NCBI GenBank assembly: GCA_937883885.1
Contig: CAKZXL010000158.1
Coordinates: 1 to 15,219 of the forward strand
From: an uncultured Aquincola sp.
GTDB taxonomy: Bacteria > Pseudomonadota > Gammaproteobacteria > Burkholderiales > Burkholderiaceae
DNA length: 15,219 bases
Direction of reading: 5' to 3'
In this document: in pieces, positions 1 to 6,014 of the stretch
Layout: each line of letters opens with the position of its first letter
Position numbering within the stretch: position 1 is the first letter of the stretch
Notes under the pieces: generated by a model
The model's input: only the letters and a program-made list of their open reading frames with translations
The model's database searches: none
What the model was told of the DNA's origin: nothing
Made by a program: the position numbers and the translations under genes

Positions 1-53
1 AAGCTAATGTTGTTTATCTTGGTGGCGCTGCGATTGAACCTGGTTGCCAGCGA

Positions 54-73
54 ACTCTCACCGCGGTGAGAGT
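54..73. repeat. 20-bp perfect palindrome
   Basis: ACTCTCACCGCGGTGAGAGT reads identically on both strands, with no spacer. It could be a binding site for a dimeric regulator or a cruciform/terminator stem of a gene lying left of the window. There is no T-run after it, so an intrinsic terminator is the weaker reading. It is over 270 bp upstream of the promoter motif at 349, so a role in the propeller gene's control is not evident. Confidence 0.55.
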
Positions 74-348
74 CTCGGCAGACTAGGCGCGGGGAGGCTG
101 TAGCACGCCAAGGCGTTCGGGATGGGCCTCAAGTTCACTGCCCGGGAGGCAGGCCGCAGCCCCAATTGAGGCTCCAGGAAGCCGCCGCTCGCGGAGACCA
201 GCCATCGGCCAGAAGCCGTCACTCTCGAATGGCCGGTTCAGCGCAGGCCAACCCTCGGCCGAGATCGACCAGCAGTTCGGCACCCCACGCTGAATCTGGC
301 CTGCTCCTCGCCTGCGCCAGCAGGGCGCTGCATGAATTCCACGCGCCA

Positions 349-382
349 GGGAATAAAACGGCTCGACCTGCGCTCTTGATCC
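349..382 (+). promoter_or_regulatory. Candidate ECF-sigma promoter upstream of propeller gene
   Basis: GGAATAAAA begins at 350 and GCGCTCTTGATCC occupies 370-382, with 15 bases between GGAAT and the block. The same two blocks at the same distance recur at 2344-2376 beside the sigma gene. A GGAA-type -35 is typical of ECF sigma factors, and a -10 centred on CGCTCT (371-376) would leave a 16-base spacer after GGAAT. Transcription would then begin near 383-385, giving a leader of about 105 bases before the ATG at 490. The promoter role is inferred; the repetition is directly visible. Confidence 0.5.
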
Positions 383-489
383 TCATGGGGCCGCATGGCC
401 CAGCTCTGCACTGCACAAACCCGGCTCCGGTGTCGATGCAGCGTTGCAACGAAGCCGACTTCTCCCCACCCCAAACATCCAAGGCCCCA

Positions 490-1908
490 ATGAGTAACCA
501 GCGTCGCGACATCCTGAAGTTTTCTCTGGCGGCGGCAGCCGCCACGACCTTGCCAGCGATGCAAAGCCTGGCCCAGGCCCAGGGCACGGCAGCCACGCCT
601 GGGCCGGCGATACCGACCAGCACCGTTGGCGGCATCGACGCGCGTGACCGCGTCTTCATCACCAACGAAGACTCCAACACCGTGGTGGTGATCGACCCCA
701 AGACCAACACTGTCGAATCGACTATCAACCTGACCAGCTTCGACGAAGACCCGCGGCCACCCTTCCGCTACGTCACTGCCGGCGTGGCGCCGACGCACGC
801 GGCGATGATCCACAAGCCGCTGTACCACGGCTGCATCGACGCGCACGGCGCCGTGCCTTCGCCTGACGGCCGCTTGCTGGCCACCAGCGGGCGCGGCTCG
901 AGCAACATCTACCTGATCGACGCCGAGCAGCGCCGCGTCATCGGCAACACGCCCAACCCGGCGGCCGGCCCGACGACCAACCCCGAGCGCCTGAGCAGCG
1001 GCCTGCTGCTGGGCCGCGAACCGCACGAGCCCACCTTCACGCGCAACGGCCGGGAGCTGTGGGTGACGCTGCGCGGTGAAGACCGCATCGCCATCGTCGA
1101 TGTCGATCGTGCGCTGCGTCAGTTGCGCGGCGCCGACAACACGGGCGCCAGCGCCGTGCGCCAGTTCCTGCCGACGATCAACGGCCCGGCCCAGGTGTGG
1201 TTCAACCGCGAAGGCACGCTGGCCTTCGTGGTGAGCCAGAAGGTGGCCATGGTGGATGTGTTCCGCGTCAACCCCGGTGCCGACGGCCACAGCCAGCCGC
1301 AGAAGCTGAGCACGCTGGACATCAGCGCCCAGGACAAGCCCGGCTTCACGCCCTTCATGAAGACCACGCCCGACGGCGCCGAAGTGTGGTTCTCGCACAA
1401 GCTGGCCGATGCGGTGTCGTGCCGTTCCACACGCGGTGGCTTCGACCTCATCGACAGTGTCTCCTTGGGCATGGGCGCGCGGCCTAACCATGTTGAATTT
1501 GTCAGCAACGCGCGCGGCAGCGTGGTCTACGCCAGCCTGGCGCGCATCGACGACGGTGGCCCCGGCGGCGTGGCCTCCAGCCCCATCGCCATCATCGACC
1601 GCAGCGCCGCCGGAGGGCAGCGCAAGGTGGTGGGCAGCTTCTTCAGCCACGGCCGCGAAGCCCATGGGCTGTGGACCAACCCCGAAAATACGCTGCTCTA
1701 CATCGCCCACGAGCAGGACGAACTGCCCGGCACGCCCAACGCCGGCCAGACGGTGTGCAGCGCCTTCGACGTCAGCGACCCGCTGCGACCCGCTTTCATC
1801 GCGCAGATTCCGCTCGGCAGCCTCAACTTGCCATCGGGTGCGCTGCGCAACAAGAAGAGCATCAACCTGGTCTATGTGCGCGTGGGCGCCAAGGGGCAGA
1901 CGGCGTGA
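490..1908 (+). CDS. Tat-exported YVTN-family beta-propeller protein
   Basis: This is a 472-residue periplasmic protein. The start at 490 was chosen because it places a twin-arginine signal at the N-terminus (QRRDILKFS at residues 4-12, Ala-rich core, cleavage probably after AQA near residue 30). The motif FITNEDSNTVVVIDPKTNTV (57-76) is a clear YVTN repeat. Similar blades follow, such as NIYLIDAEQRRVIG (139-152) and ELWVTLRGEDRIAIVD (189-204), so a seven-bladed propeller is likely. Such proteins bind ligands or partners, and some relatives are parts of redox enzymes; the ligand here cannot be read from sequence. His-containing stretches (HKPLYHGCIDAHG, 108-120; GREPHEP, 175-181) may bind metal. 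Its stop overlaps the start of the DUF305 gene by four bases, so the two are probably co-translated. No strong ribosome-binding site precedes 490. An in-frame ATG at 385 exists but would bury the signal peptide. Confidence 0.85.
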   Translation: MSNQRRDILKFSLAAAAATTLPAMQSLAQAQGTAATPGPAIPTSTVGGIDARDRVFITNEDSNTVVVIDPKTNTVESTINLTSFDEDPRPPFRYVTAGVAPTHAAMIHKPLYHGCIDAHGAVPSPDGRLLATSGRGSSNIYLIDAEQRRVIGNTPNPAAGPTTNPERLSSGLLLGREPHEPTFTRNGRELWVTLRGEDRIAIVDVDRALRQLRGADNTGASAVRQFLPTINGPAQVWFNREGTLAFVVSQKVAMVDVFRVNPGADGHSQPQKLSTLDISAQDKPGFTPFMKTTPDGAEVWFSHKLADAVSCRSTRGGFDLIDSVSLGMGARPNHVEFVSNARGSVVYASLARIDDGGPGGVASSPIAIIDRSAAGGQRKVVGSFFSHGREAHGLWTNPENTLLYIAHEQDELPGTPNAGQTVCSAFDVSDPLRPAFIAQIPLGSLNLPSGALRNKKSINLVYVRVGAKGQTA

Positions 1909-2297
1909 ACAACGGCGTGAAACACGGCATGGCCGAAAGCCACGGGTCGCATGGCGTCAGCACTGCGAAGGCGGCGCCAGCCAACACCTTCCAGCGCGAG
2001 ATGGACGCCTCGATGGCGCAGATGATGCAAGCCATGCACGGCCCGGGCTATGTCGGCAACGCCGATGTCGACTTCCTGGCGATGATGATTCCGCACCACG
2101 CCGGCGCAGTGGACATGGCCCGTCTGGTGCTGCAGCACGGCCGCGATCCAGCCACGCGGCAACTGGCCGAAGAGATCATCTCGGGCCAGACCATCGAGAT
2201 CGAAAGCATGACGCGGCGGCTCGCGGCCCTGCGGCAGCGGCCGGCTGCAGGTGCGGCAGCGGAATTTCCCGCGCTGGGCGGTACGCGCGGGCCGTGA
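1905..2297 (+). CDS. DUF305-family protein
   Basis: The product is 130 residues from a GTG at 1905 that overlaps the propeller stop (GTGA); an ATG at 1929 would give 122 residues. The family signature DFLAMMIPHHAGAVDMARLVLQHG spans residues 56-79, followed by QLAEEIISGQTIEIESM (86-102), the usual DUF305 helical pattern. Family members are His/Met-rich, four-helix, ferritin-like proteins often found near copper or other metal and periplasmic redox genes; CopM of cyanobacteria is a studied example. The Met/His-rich helix (MDASMAQMMQAMHG, 33-46) fits metal binding. Unusually, I see no signal peptide from either start, although most family members are exported. Translation is probably coupled to the propeller gene. 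The family call is firm; the function is not. Confidence 0.8.
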   Translation: MNNGVKHGMAESHGSHGVSTAKAAPANTFQREMDASMAQMMQAMHGPGYVGNADVDFLAMMIPHHAGAVDMARLVLQHGRDPATRQLAEEIISGQTIEIESMTRRLAALRQRPAAGAAAEFPALGGTRGP

Positions 2298-2343
2298 TGG
2301 CCAGCGTCATCGCGAAACGAGGGTAAGCCCTGACGATGGCCAT

Positions 2344-2376
2344 GGAATGAACTGCGAGGCATGGCGCTCTTGATCC
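2344..2376 (+). promoter_or_regulatory. Candidate autoregulated ECF-sigma promoter
   Basis: GGAATGAAC starts at 2344 and GCGCTCTTGATCC lies at 2364-2376, matching the pair at 350-382 in both content and spacing; even the following N-CATG is shared. The expected -10 (CGCTCT, 2365-2370) would put the transcript start near 2377-2380, at or just before the ATG at 2379. This favours 2379 over 2361 as the sigma factor start and raises the possibility of a leaderless mRNA. It would drive sigma, anti-sigma and the sulfite dehydrogenase genes. Confidence 0.5.
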
Positions 2377-2378
2377 AC

Positions 2379-2912
2379 ATGCTGTTCCAGTCGGCGGAGT
2401 CCCGCTACAACCTCTGGGTGCGAGAGCACTACCGCTTCCTGCTGCGCAGTGCGTGGGCCCTGACGGGTTCGCGCGCCATCGCCGAAGACGTGGTGCAGGA
2501 CTGCTTTGCCAGTGCCTGGAAGCACCGTGAGCAGCTGCGCGACGCCACCTTGGCGCGCGCCTGGTTGTTCCAGATCATGCGCCGCGCCGCCTACCGCCAT
2601 GCCACGCCGGGCATGCAGTCACTCGACGACGAGGATCAGCCCGAGCAGGCCGCCCCGGATGCCGGGCTGGACGACAAGCTGGACGTCGTCAAGGCGCTCG
2701 CGCGGCTGGCGCCGATTCACCGCGAGGTGCTGGTGCTGTTCTATTTCGACGATATGCCCACCGCGCAGATGGCCGAGGCGCTGGAGATCGCGCCGGGCAC
2801 GGTGCTGTCGCGCCTGGCCCGCGCGCGTGACGCGCTGAAGCTCGCGATGGGCGTGCCCGTGCAGACGCCCACGGGCGCCCGGGTGACGCCGTTGCGAAAG
2901 ACCCAGCCATGA
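2379..2912 (+). CDS. ECF-type RNA polymerase sigma factor
   Basis: The 177-residue product (183 if the ATG at 2361 is used) has the two-domain ECF layout. Region 2 covers YNLWVREHYRFLLRSAWALTG and SRAIAEDVVQDCFASAWKH, the latter being the -10 recognition helix pattern. Region 4 covers LARLAPIHREVLVLFYFDDMPTAQMAEALEIAPGTVLSRLARARDALK, the helix-turn-helix for the -35. Start 2379 is preferred because a promoter motif resembling one upstream of the propeller gene overlaps the first codons from 2361. The gene overlaps the next one by four bases (ATGA), the usual arrangement of a sigma factor with its anti-sigma factor. Sulfite-responsive ECF sigma factors that control sulfite dehydrogenase genes are known in Sinorhizobium meliloti (RpoE1/RpoE4). 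By context this one probably controls the sulfite dehydrogenase downstream. Confidence 0.9.
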   Translation: MLFQSAESRYNLWVREHYRFLLRSAWALTGSRAIAEDVVQDCFASAWKHREQLRDATLARAWLFQIMRRAAYRHATPGMQSLDDEDQPEQAAPDAGLDDKLDVVKALARLAPIHREVLVLFYFDDMPTAQMAEALEIAPGTVLSRLARARDALKLAMGVPVQTPTGARVTPLRKTQP

Positions 2913-3499
2913 AACTGCGACCGCCCACCACCGAGCCCGAGGACAGCGCCTTCGATCTGCGCGCCCGCGCCGAGCTGTCCCTCGCCTTCGAAGCCGTCGA
3001 CGCGCCGGTGCATCTCTATCGCACACCGCAGCCCTTGATGGCCCGGCGCAGCTTCCAGCGCGTGGTGCTGGGGTTGCTGCTGGCCGGCAGCGGCACCGGC
3101 ACCGTGCTGGCCATGCGCCCTCCAGAACTGGTGCGCGGTGCCATCGAGCACGAATATTTCGAACGCACGCTGCGCGGCACCTTCATGGACAGCGCGCCGC
3201 TGCTGCAGCACCTGGGGCTGGGCGGCAAACAGGCGGTGCCCGGTTTCCCACAGCTGATGCGCCCTTGCGACATCGACGGCCACCTCGTCTACCACCTCAC
3301 CACCTTCTTCGAGAAGGGCGGCATGGTCACCGTGTTTGCCTTCGACCAAGCGGTTGCGCTGAAGCAGGGCAGCGGCTGGTGGGGCAGTGTCCACTGGCAG
3401 GTCATCACATCGCGCGACGGCAAGCCGCTGGTGCTGGTGGCGCAGAAAAAACAGGCGCTGGCCGTGGCACAAAAACAGTTTGGCAAGGCCGACGGCTGA
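2909..3499 (+). CDS. Probable membrane anti-sigma factor (DUF3379-like)
   Basis: The 196-residue protein has a cytoplasmic N-terminal part of about 50 residues (PEDSAFDLRARAELSLAFEAV). One membrane segment follows (about 51-69, VVLGLLLAGSGTGTVLAM), then a roughly 125-residue periplasmic domain. The C-terminal domain, with LMRPCDIDGHLVYHLTTFFEKGGMVTVFAF at 116-145, resembles the DUF3379 proteins encoded next to ECF sigma genes; this family assignment is from memory and not searched. The ATGA overlap with the sigma gene strongly suggests a cognate regulator. The single periplasmic Cys120 could sense redox or sulfite, which is speculation. There is no zinc-binding HxxxCxxC motif in the cytoplasmic part, so it is not a ZAS-type anti-sigma factor. 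Confidence 0.7.
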   Translation: MKLRPPTTEPEDSAFDLRARAELSLAFEAVDAPVHLYRTPQPLMARRSFQRVVLGLLLAGSGTGTVLAMRPPELVRGAIEHEYFERTLRGTFMDSAPLLQHLGLGGKQAVPGFPQLMRPCDIDGHLVYHLTTFFEKGGMVTVFAFDQAVALKQGSGWWGSVHWQVITSRDGKPLVLVAQKKQALAVAQKQFGKADG

Positions 3500-3553
3500 G
3501 CCGCACCGGCCCCGATGCAAGCAAACCACCCGCACCCCCCCCAAGGAGCAACG

Positions 3554-4780
3554 ATGAACGAAACCCCGACTTCCCTGCCGCGCCGCCACCTGTTGGCAGG
3601 CAGCGCCAGTGCACTGGCGGCCGTGGGCCTGGCCAGCTTCACACGCGGCGCCAGCGCTGCGGCGCACGCGCCCATGGCGGCAGCAGCGCCCAAGCCCTTG
3701 CCGGCCTACGTGGCCTGGAAAGACCCGGCCAGCCTCATCGTGCACAGCGCCACCACCATTGAAACCAAGCGCGCGGCCTTCGGCAGCGGCGTCATCACGC
3801 CGGCCGAGCAGCTCTACATCCGCAACAACCTGCCGGCGCCGGACGCTTCGATCATTGCCGACCGCGACGCCTGGGAAGTGTCGATCGAAGGCGTGAAGGC
3901 GCCGCGCAAGCTCACGCTGCGCGAACTGAAGACCATGGGCGTGGAAACCACCGCCATGGTGCTGCAGTGCTCGGGCAACGGCCGCGGCTACTTTCCCAGC
4001 AAGCCCAGTGGCACGCCGTGGCAAGTGGGCGCAGCCGGCTGCGTGATGTGGACCGGTGTGCCGGTTCGGGTGGTGGCCGAGGCGCTGGGCGGTGTCACGC
4101 CCGGCGCCGCTTTCCTGACCGGCACTGGCGGCGAGAAATTGCCTGATGGCCTGGACCCGCTGAGCATCATCGTCGAGCGCTCGGTGCCCGCTGCGGCCAT
4201 GGCCGACGCGCTGCTGGCCTGGGAAATGAACGGCGTGCCGATCTCGCTGGCCCACGGCGGCCCGCTGCGCTTGATCGTCCCCGGCTACACCGGCGTGAAC
4301 AACATCAAGTACGTCAAGCGCCTGGCCTTCACGGCCAAGGAGACCGAGGCGCGCATCATGTCGCACGGCTACCGCATCTCGCCGCCGGGTGGCAAGGGCG
4401 ACCCGAGCCAGCCCTCGGTGCAGGAGATGACGGTCAAGTCGTGGATCAACTCGCCCGCACCCGAAGCCATCGGCGTCAAGGCGGGCCTGGTGCAGGTGCA
4501 GGGCGTGGCCTTCGGCGGCCTGAACGGCGTCAAGCGCGTCGAAGTCTCGCTGGACGGCGGCAAGACCTGGAGCGACGCGCGTCTCACCGGCCCCGATCTC
4601 GGTCGCTTTGCCTGGCGCCAGTTCGTGCTGGCCGCGAATTTGCCGGCCGGCAGCTACACGCTGGCCAGCCGCGCCACCGACACCGCGGGCAATGTGCAAC
4701 CCGAGCAGCGCCTGGAGAACGCCGGCGGCTACAACAACACGAGCTGGTCCGACCACGCCGTGAAAGTGATGGTGGCCTGA
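3554..4780 (+). CDS. sorA: Sulfite dehydrogenase, molybdenum subunit (SorA-like)
   Basis: This is a 408-residue periplasmic molybdenum-cofactor enzyme of the sulfite oxidase family, expected to oxidise sulfite to sulfate and pass electrons to the cytochrome encoded next. The ATG at 3554 has a clear ribosome-binding site (AAGGAG, 3543-3548) and begins a Tat signal (LPRRHLLAGSASALAAVGLA, 8-27). The molybdopterin domain carries the Mo-ligand cysteine in VLQCSGNGR (Cys139, Arg144). The C-terminal dimerisation domain shows the family's VEVSLDGGKTWSDARL (329-344). RNN at 90-92 occupies the place where sulfite oxidases carry R-x-H; in S. novella SorA the equivalent residues are recalled as Arg55/His57/Cys104/Arg109, and the spacing here is the same. 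The His is therefore Asn92. The gene lies 54 bases after the anti-sigma gene and 2 bases before the cytochrome gene. Another Mo-oxidoreductase specificity within the family cannot be excluded. Confidence 0.85.
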   Translation: MNETPTSLPRRHLLAGSASALAAVGLASFTRGASAAAHAPMAAAAPKPLPAYVAWKDPASLIVHSATTIETKRAAFGSGVITPAEQLYIRNNLPAPDASIIADRDAWEVSIEGVKAPRKLTLRELKTMGVETTAMVLQCSGNGRGYFPSKPSGTPWQVGAAGCVMWTGVPVRVVAEALGGVTPGAAFLTGTGGEKLPDGLDPLSIIVERSVPAAAMADALLAWEMNGVPISLAHGGPLRLIVPGYTGVNNIKYVKRLAFTAKETEARIMSHGYRISPPGGKGDPSQPSVQEMTVKSWINSPAPEAIGVKAGLVQVQGVAFGGLNGVKRVEVSLDGGKTWSDARLTGPDLGRFAWRQFVLAANLPAGSYTLASRATDTAGNVQPEQRLENAGGYNNTSWSDHAVKVMVA

Positions 4781-4782
4781 CC

Positions 4783-5154
4783 ATGCGCATCAGCACTTCA
4801 CAGCGGCGCGGGCTGCGGGTTTGGACCTTTGCATCGGTACTGACGCTGGGCGGGCTGGCTTGGCCAGTGCTGCCAGTGCTGGCAGCCGACGACAGCGCGC
4901 AACTTGCCCTGGGCAAGAAGTTGTTCTTGCACGGAGTTGCGCCGTCTTGCGCCGTCTGCCACACCTTGCAGGCGGCGGGCGCTGAAGGCGCCGTCGGTCC
5001 GGTTCTCGATGAGTTGAAGCCCGACGCTGCCAGGGTGGCCAAAGCCTTGCGCAACGGGCTTGGCCAGATGCCTTCCTACAAGGACAAACTCAACGACGCA
5101 GAGATCGCCGCTTTGGCGCTTTACGTCTCGAAGGCCAGCGGCGGCGGGAAGTAA
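4783..5154 (+). CDS. sorB: Periplasmic c-type cytochrome (SorB-like)
   Basis: The product has 123 residues and starts two bases after the sorA stop, so the genes are co-transcribed. A Sec signal peptide covers about 1-34 (hydrophobic WTFASVLTLGGLAWPVLPVLA, cleavage at LA-AD). One haem site, CAVCH, is at 56-60, and Met96 in QMPSY is the likely second axial ligand, giving a class I mono-haem cytochrome. SorB is the electron-accepting subunit or partner of SorA in the Starkeya/Comamonas-type enzyme. The mature part (about 89 residues) is typical. The symbol rests on position next to sorA; the cytochrome c call itself is certain. Confidence 0.88.
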   Translation: MRISTSQRRGLRVWTFASVLTLGGLAWPVLPVLAADDSAQLALGKKLFLHGVAPSCAVCHTLQAAGAEGAVGPVLDELKPDAARVAKALRNGLGQMPSYKDKLNDAEIAALALYVSKASGGGK

Positions 5155-5195
5155 GCCGGTTCAGCCGGAGGCCGGCAATGCAAGTTCTTCGCCGG

Positions 5196-5227
5196 CGCCC
5201 GTTTTGGGCGTGCCTGCGCATGCAGGC
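5196..5227 (+). terminator. Tandem GC hairpins after sorB
   Basis: Two small stem-loops lie about 40-70 bases after the sorB stop: CGCCC-GTTTT-GGGCG (5196-5210) and GCCTGC-GCAT-GCAGGC (5212-5227). Neither is followed by a run of T, so they are at best a weak or Rho-assisted end of the sulfite operon, which runs towards the convergent toxin gene. The rest of 5155-5361 shows nothing I can name, and no left-hand transposon terminus was found in it. Confidence 0.3.
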
Positions 5228-5361
5228 GACTGCTTCGAGGCGTTGAACCTCACGCGGTCAATGTCGCGACCGGGTCGATTTCGGCCAGCCAACTCGGCGA
5301 ACAGGCTGCCGGAGACCGGTCATTGAGCTCCGGCCCTGTGCCCGCCGCGGCGTGAGTACCG

Positions 5362-5688
5362 TCAGTTCGAAACGAACTCATCGCCCAAGATCGCGGCGAC
5401 GTCCTGGCGCTCGCCCAGAAGCCGGACCACATCAAGGTGGTCCCCGCGTTCGAAGTAGCACCACAGCAGCGGGAACTTTGCGACCCGCCAGGTCCGAAGC
5501 CCTGGAATGCCAAGAAGCCTTCCGAGCGTCGGTGAGCCGATGCCAGGGTAGAGTTCGATCTGGTCAAGCGCGGCGTTTGTGGCCTTGGCCACCTTCACCG
5601 CAACGCGGGTGCCACCCTCGTTGCGGTAGTAGCGGACTTCGCCCTGCTGGTCGCGCAGCGCCTGCGGGCGCAGAACCGCCGCCTTCAA
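5362..5688 (-). CDS. parE: ParE-type toxin of a type II toxin-antitoxin pair
   Basis: The 108-residue protein starts at TTG (5688) and overlaps the antitoxin stop by four bases (TTGA). The RelE/ParE fold pattern is seen in the N-terminal helices (GEVRYYRNEGGTRVAVKVAKATNAALDQIELYPGIGSP). The C-terminal strands LRTWRVAKFPLLWCYFERGDHLDVVRLLGERQDVAAIL follow, a typical ParE end. ParE toxins inhibit DNA gyrase; RelE toxins cleave mRNA. The ParD partner favours ParE, but the target cannot be proven from sequence. Toxin-antitoxin pairs are a recurrent passenger class in Tn3-family transposons, where they stabilise the element, and this pair sits directly behind the transposase gene. Confidence 0.85.
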   Translation of the reverse strand: MKAAVLRPQALRDQQGEVRYYRNEGGTRVAVKVAKATNAALDQIELYPGIGSPTLGRLLGIPGLRTWRVAKFPLLWCYFERGDHLDVVRLLGERQDVAAILGDEFVSN

Positions 5689-5936
5689 TCGATCTCGCCG
5701 CGAGCGATCGCCAGCAGTTCCTTCTCGTCCGCCTTGGTGCGACGATGGCCGGGCCCGGACGCCAGCCCTTCCTCGATGAGGTCGCGAAGCCGCTTCTTGG
5801 CCTGCTCTTCCTGGTCACGCCTGACCAAGTCGCGGATGTACTCGCTGGTGTTGCCGTAGTTGCCGGCGGCGACCCGGTTGTCGATGTACTCGCGCATCGA
5901 CTCGGGCAAAGCGAAACTCATAGTCTGGCGGCTCAT
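5685..5936 (-). CDS. parD: ParD-type antitoxin
   Basis: The 83-residue product has an N-terminal ribbon-helix-helix DNA-binding domain (MSFALPESMREYIDNRVAAGNYGNTSEYIRDLVRRD, residues 6-41). A charged C-terminal tail follows that would wrap the toxin (EEQAKKRLRDLIEEGLASG). ATG at 5936 gives the whole ORF, while Met6 (codon at 5921-5919) is an alternative start, since the promoter predicted upstream may begin transcription right at 5936. ParD with ParE represses its own promoter; a near-perfect inverted repeat overlapping the -35 at 5955-5971 is the likely operator. The gene is co-transcribed with parE. Confidence 0.87.
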   Translation of the reverse strand: MSRQTMSFALPESMREYIDNRVAAGNYGNTSEYIRDLVRRDQEEQAKKRLRDLIEEGLASGPGHRRTKADEKELLAIARGEID

Positions 5937-5942
5937 GGAGGG

Positions 5943-5971
5943 ATCTTGGTCGGTTTAACAACGGTTGTCAA
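5943..5971 (-). promoter_or_regulatory. parDE promoter with overlapping operator
   Basis: On the - strand, TTGACA (5971-5966) is a consensus sigma-70 -35. After exactly 17 bases comes CAAGAT (5948-5943), matching TATAAT at three positions. The inverted repeat TTAACAAC-G-GTTGTCAA (5955-5971, one mismatch between the 8-bp arms) overlaps the -35, as expected for an autorepressing ribbon-helix-helix antitoxin. Transcription would start close to 5936, the parD ATG. Confidence 0.6.
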
Positions 5972-6014
5972 CTCGCCGGCTGGCATCTTGCCAGTTCAAG
6001 GAATGCTTGCCTCG

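Larger units (their letters stand above)
1..489. other. Non-coding leader upstream of the propeller gene
   Basis: I see no convincing gene here. The propeller reading frame is open far upstream (from 166), but its first 108 codons give a low-complexity, Arg/Pro/Ser-rich sequence with no family signature, and the Tat signal starts only at 490. A 66-codon frame on the - strand (83-283) also resembles nothing I know. The stretch holds a 20-bp perfect palindrome at 54-73, a small GC hairpin around 138-152 and a candidate ECF promoter at 349-382. It may contain decayed intergenic repeat material around 200-270, which is only an impression. Confidence 0.55.

Noticed and set aside
17..50. Weak similarity of the window start to the inner flank of the right transposon repeat (TTGGTG...CGCT...TGAA..CC)
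   Set aside because: It needs several gaps, and the outer GGGG part is missing or outside the window; this is not enough to call it a left transposon end.
83..283. 66-codon - strand frame in the leader region
   Set aside because: No family, no start signals, and it covers what looks like non-coding or decayed repeat DNA.
238..1710. Long open frame on the - strand opposite the propeller gene
   Set aside because: It is the mirror of a high-GC coding region (Val/Ala/Gly/His/Arg-rich, no domain), while the + strand frame has clear YVTN repeats.
2741..4756. Very long - strand open frame (671 codons) opposite sigma, anti-sigma and sorA
   Set aside because: It spans three well-supported genes on the other strand and shows only compositionally biased His/Arg/Gly/Ala sequence.
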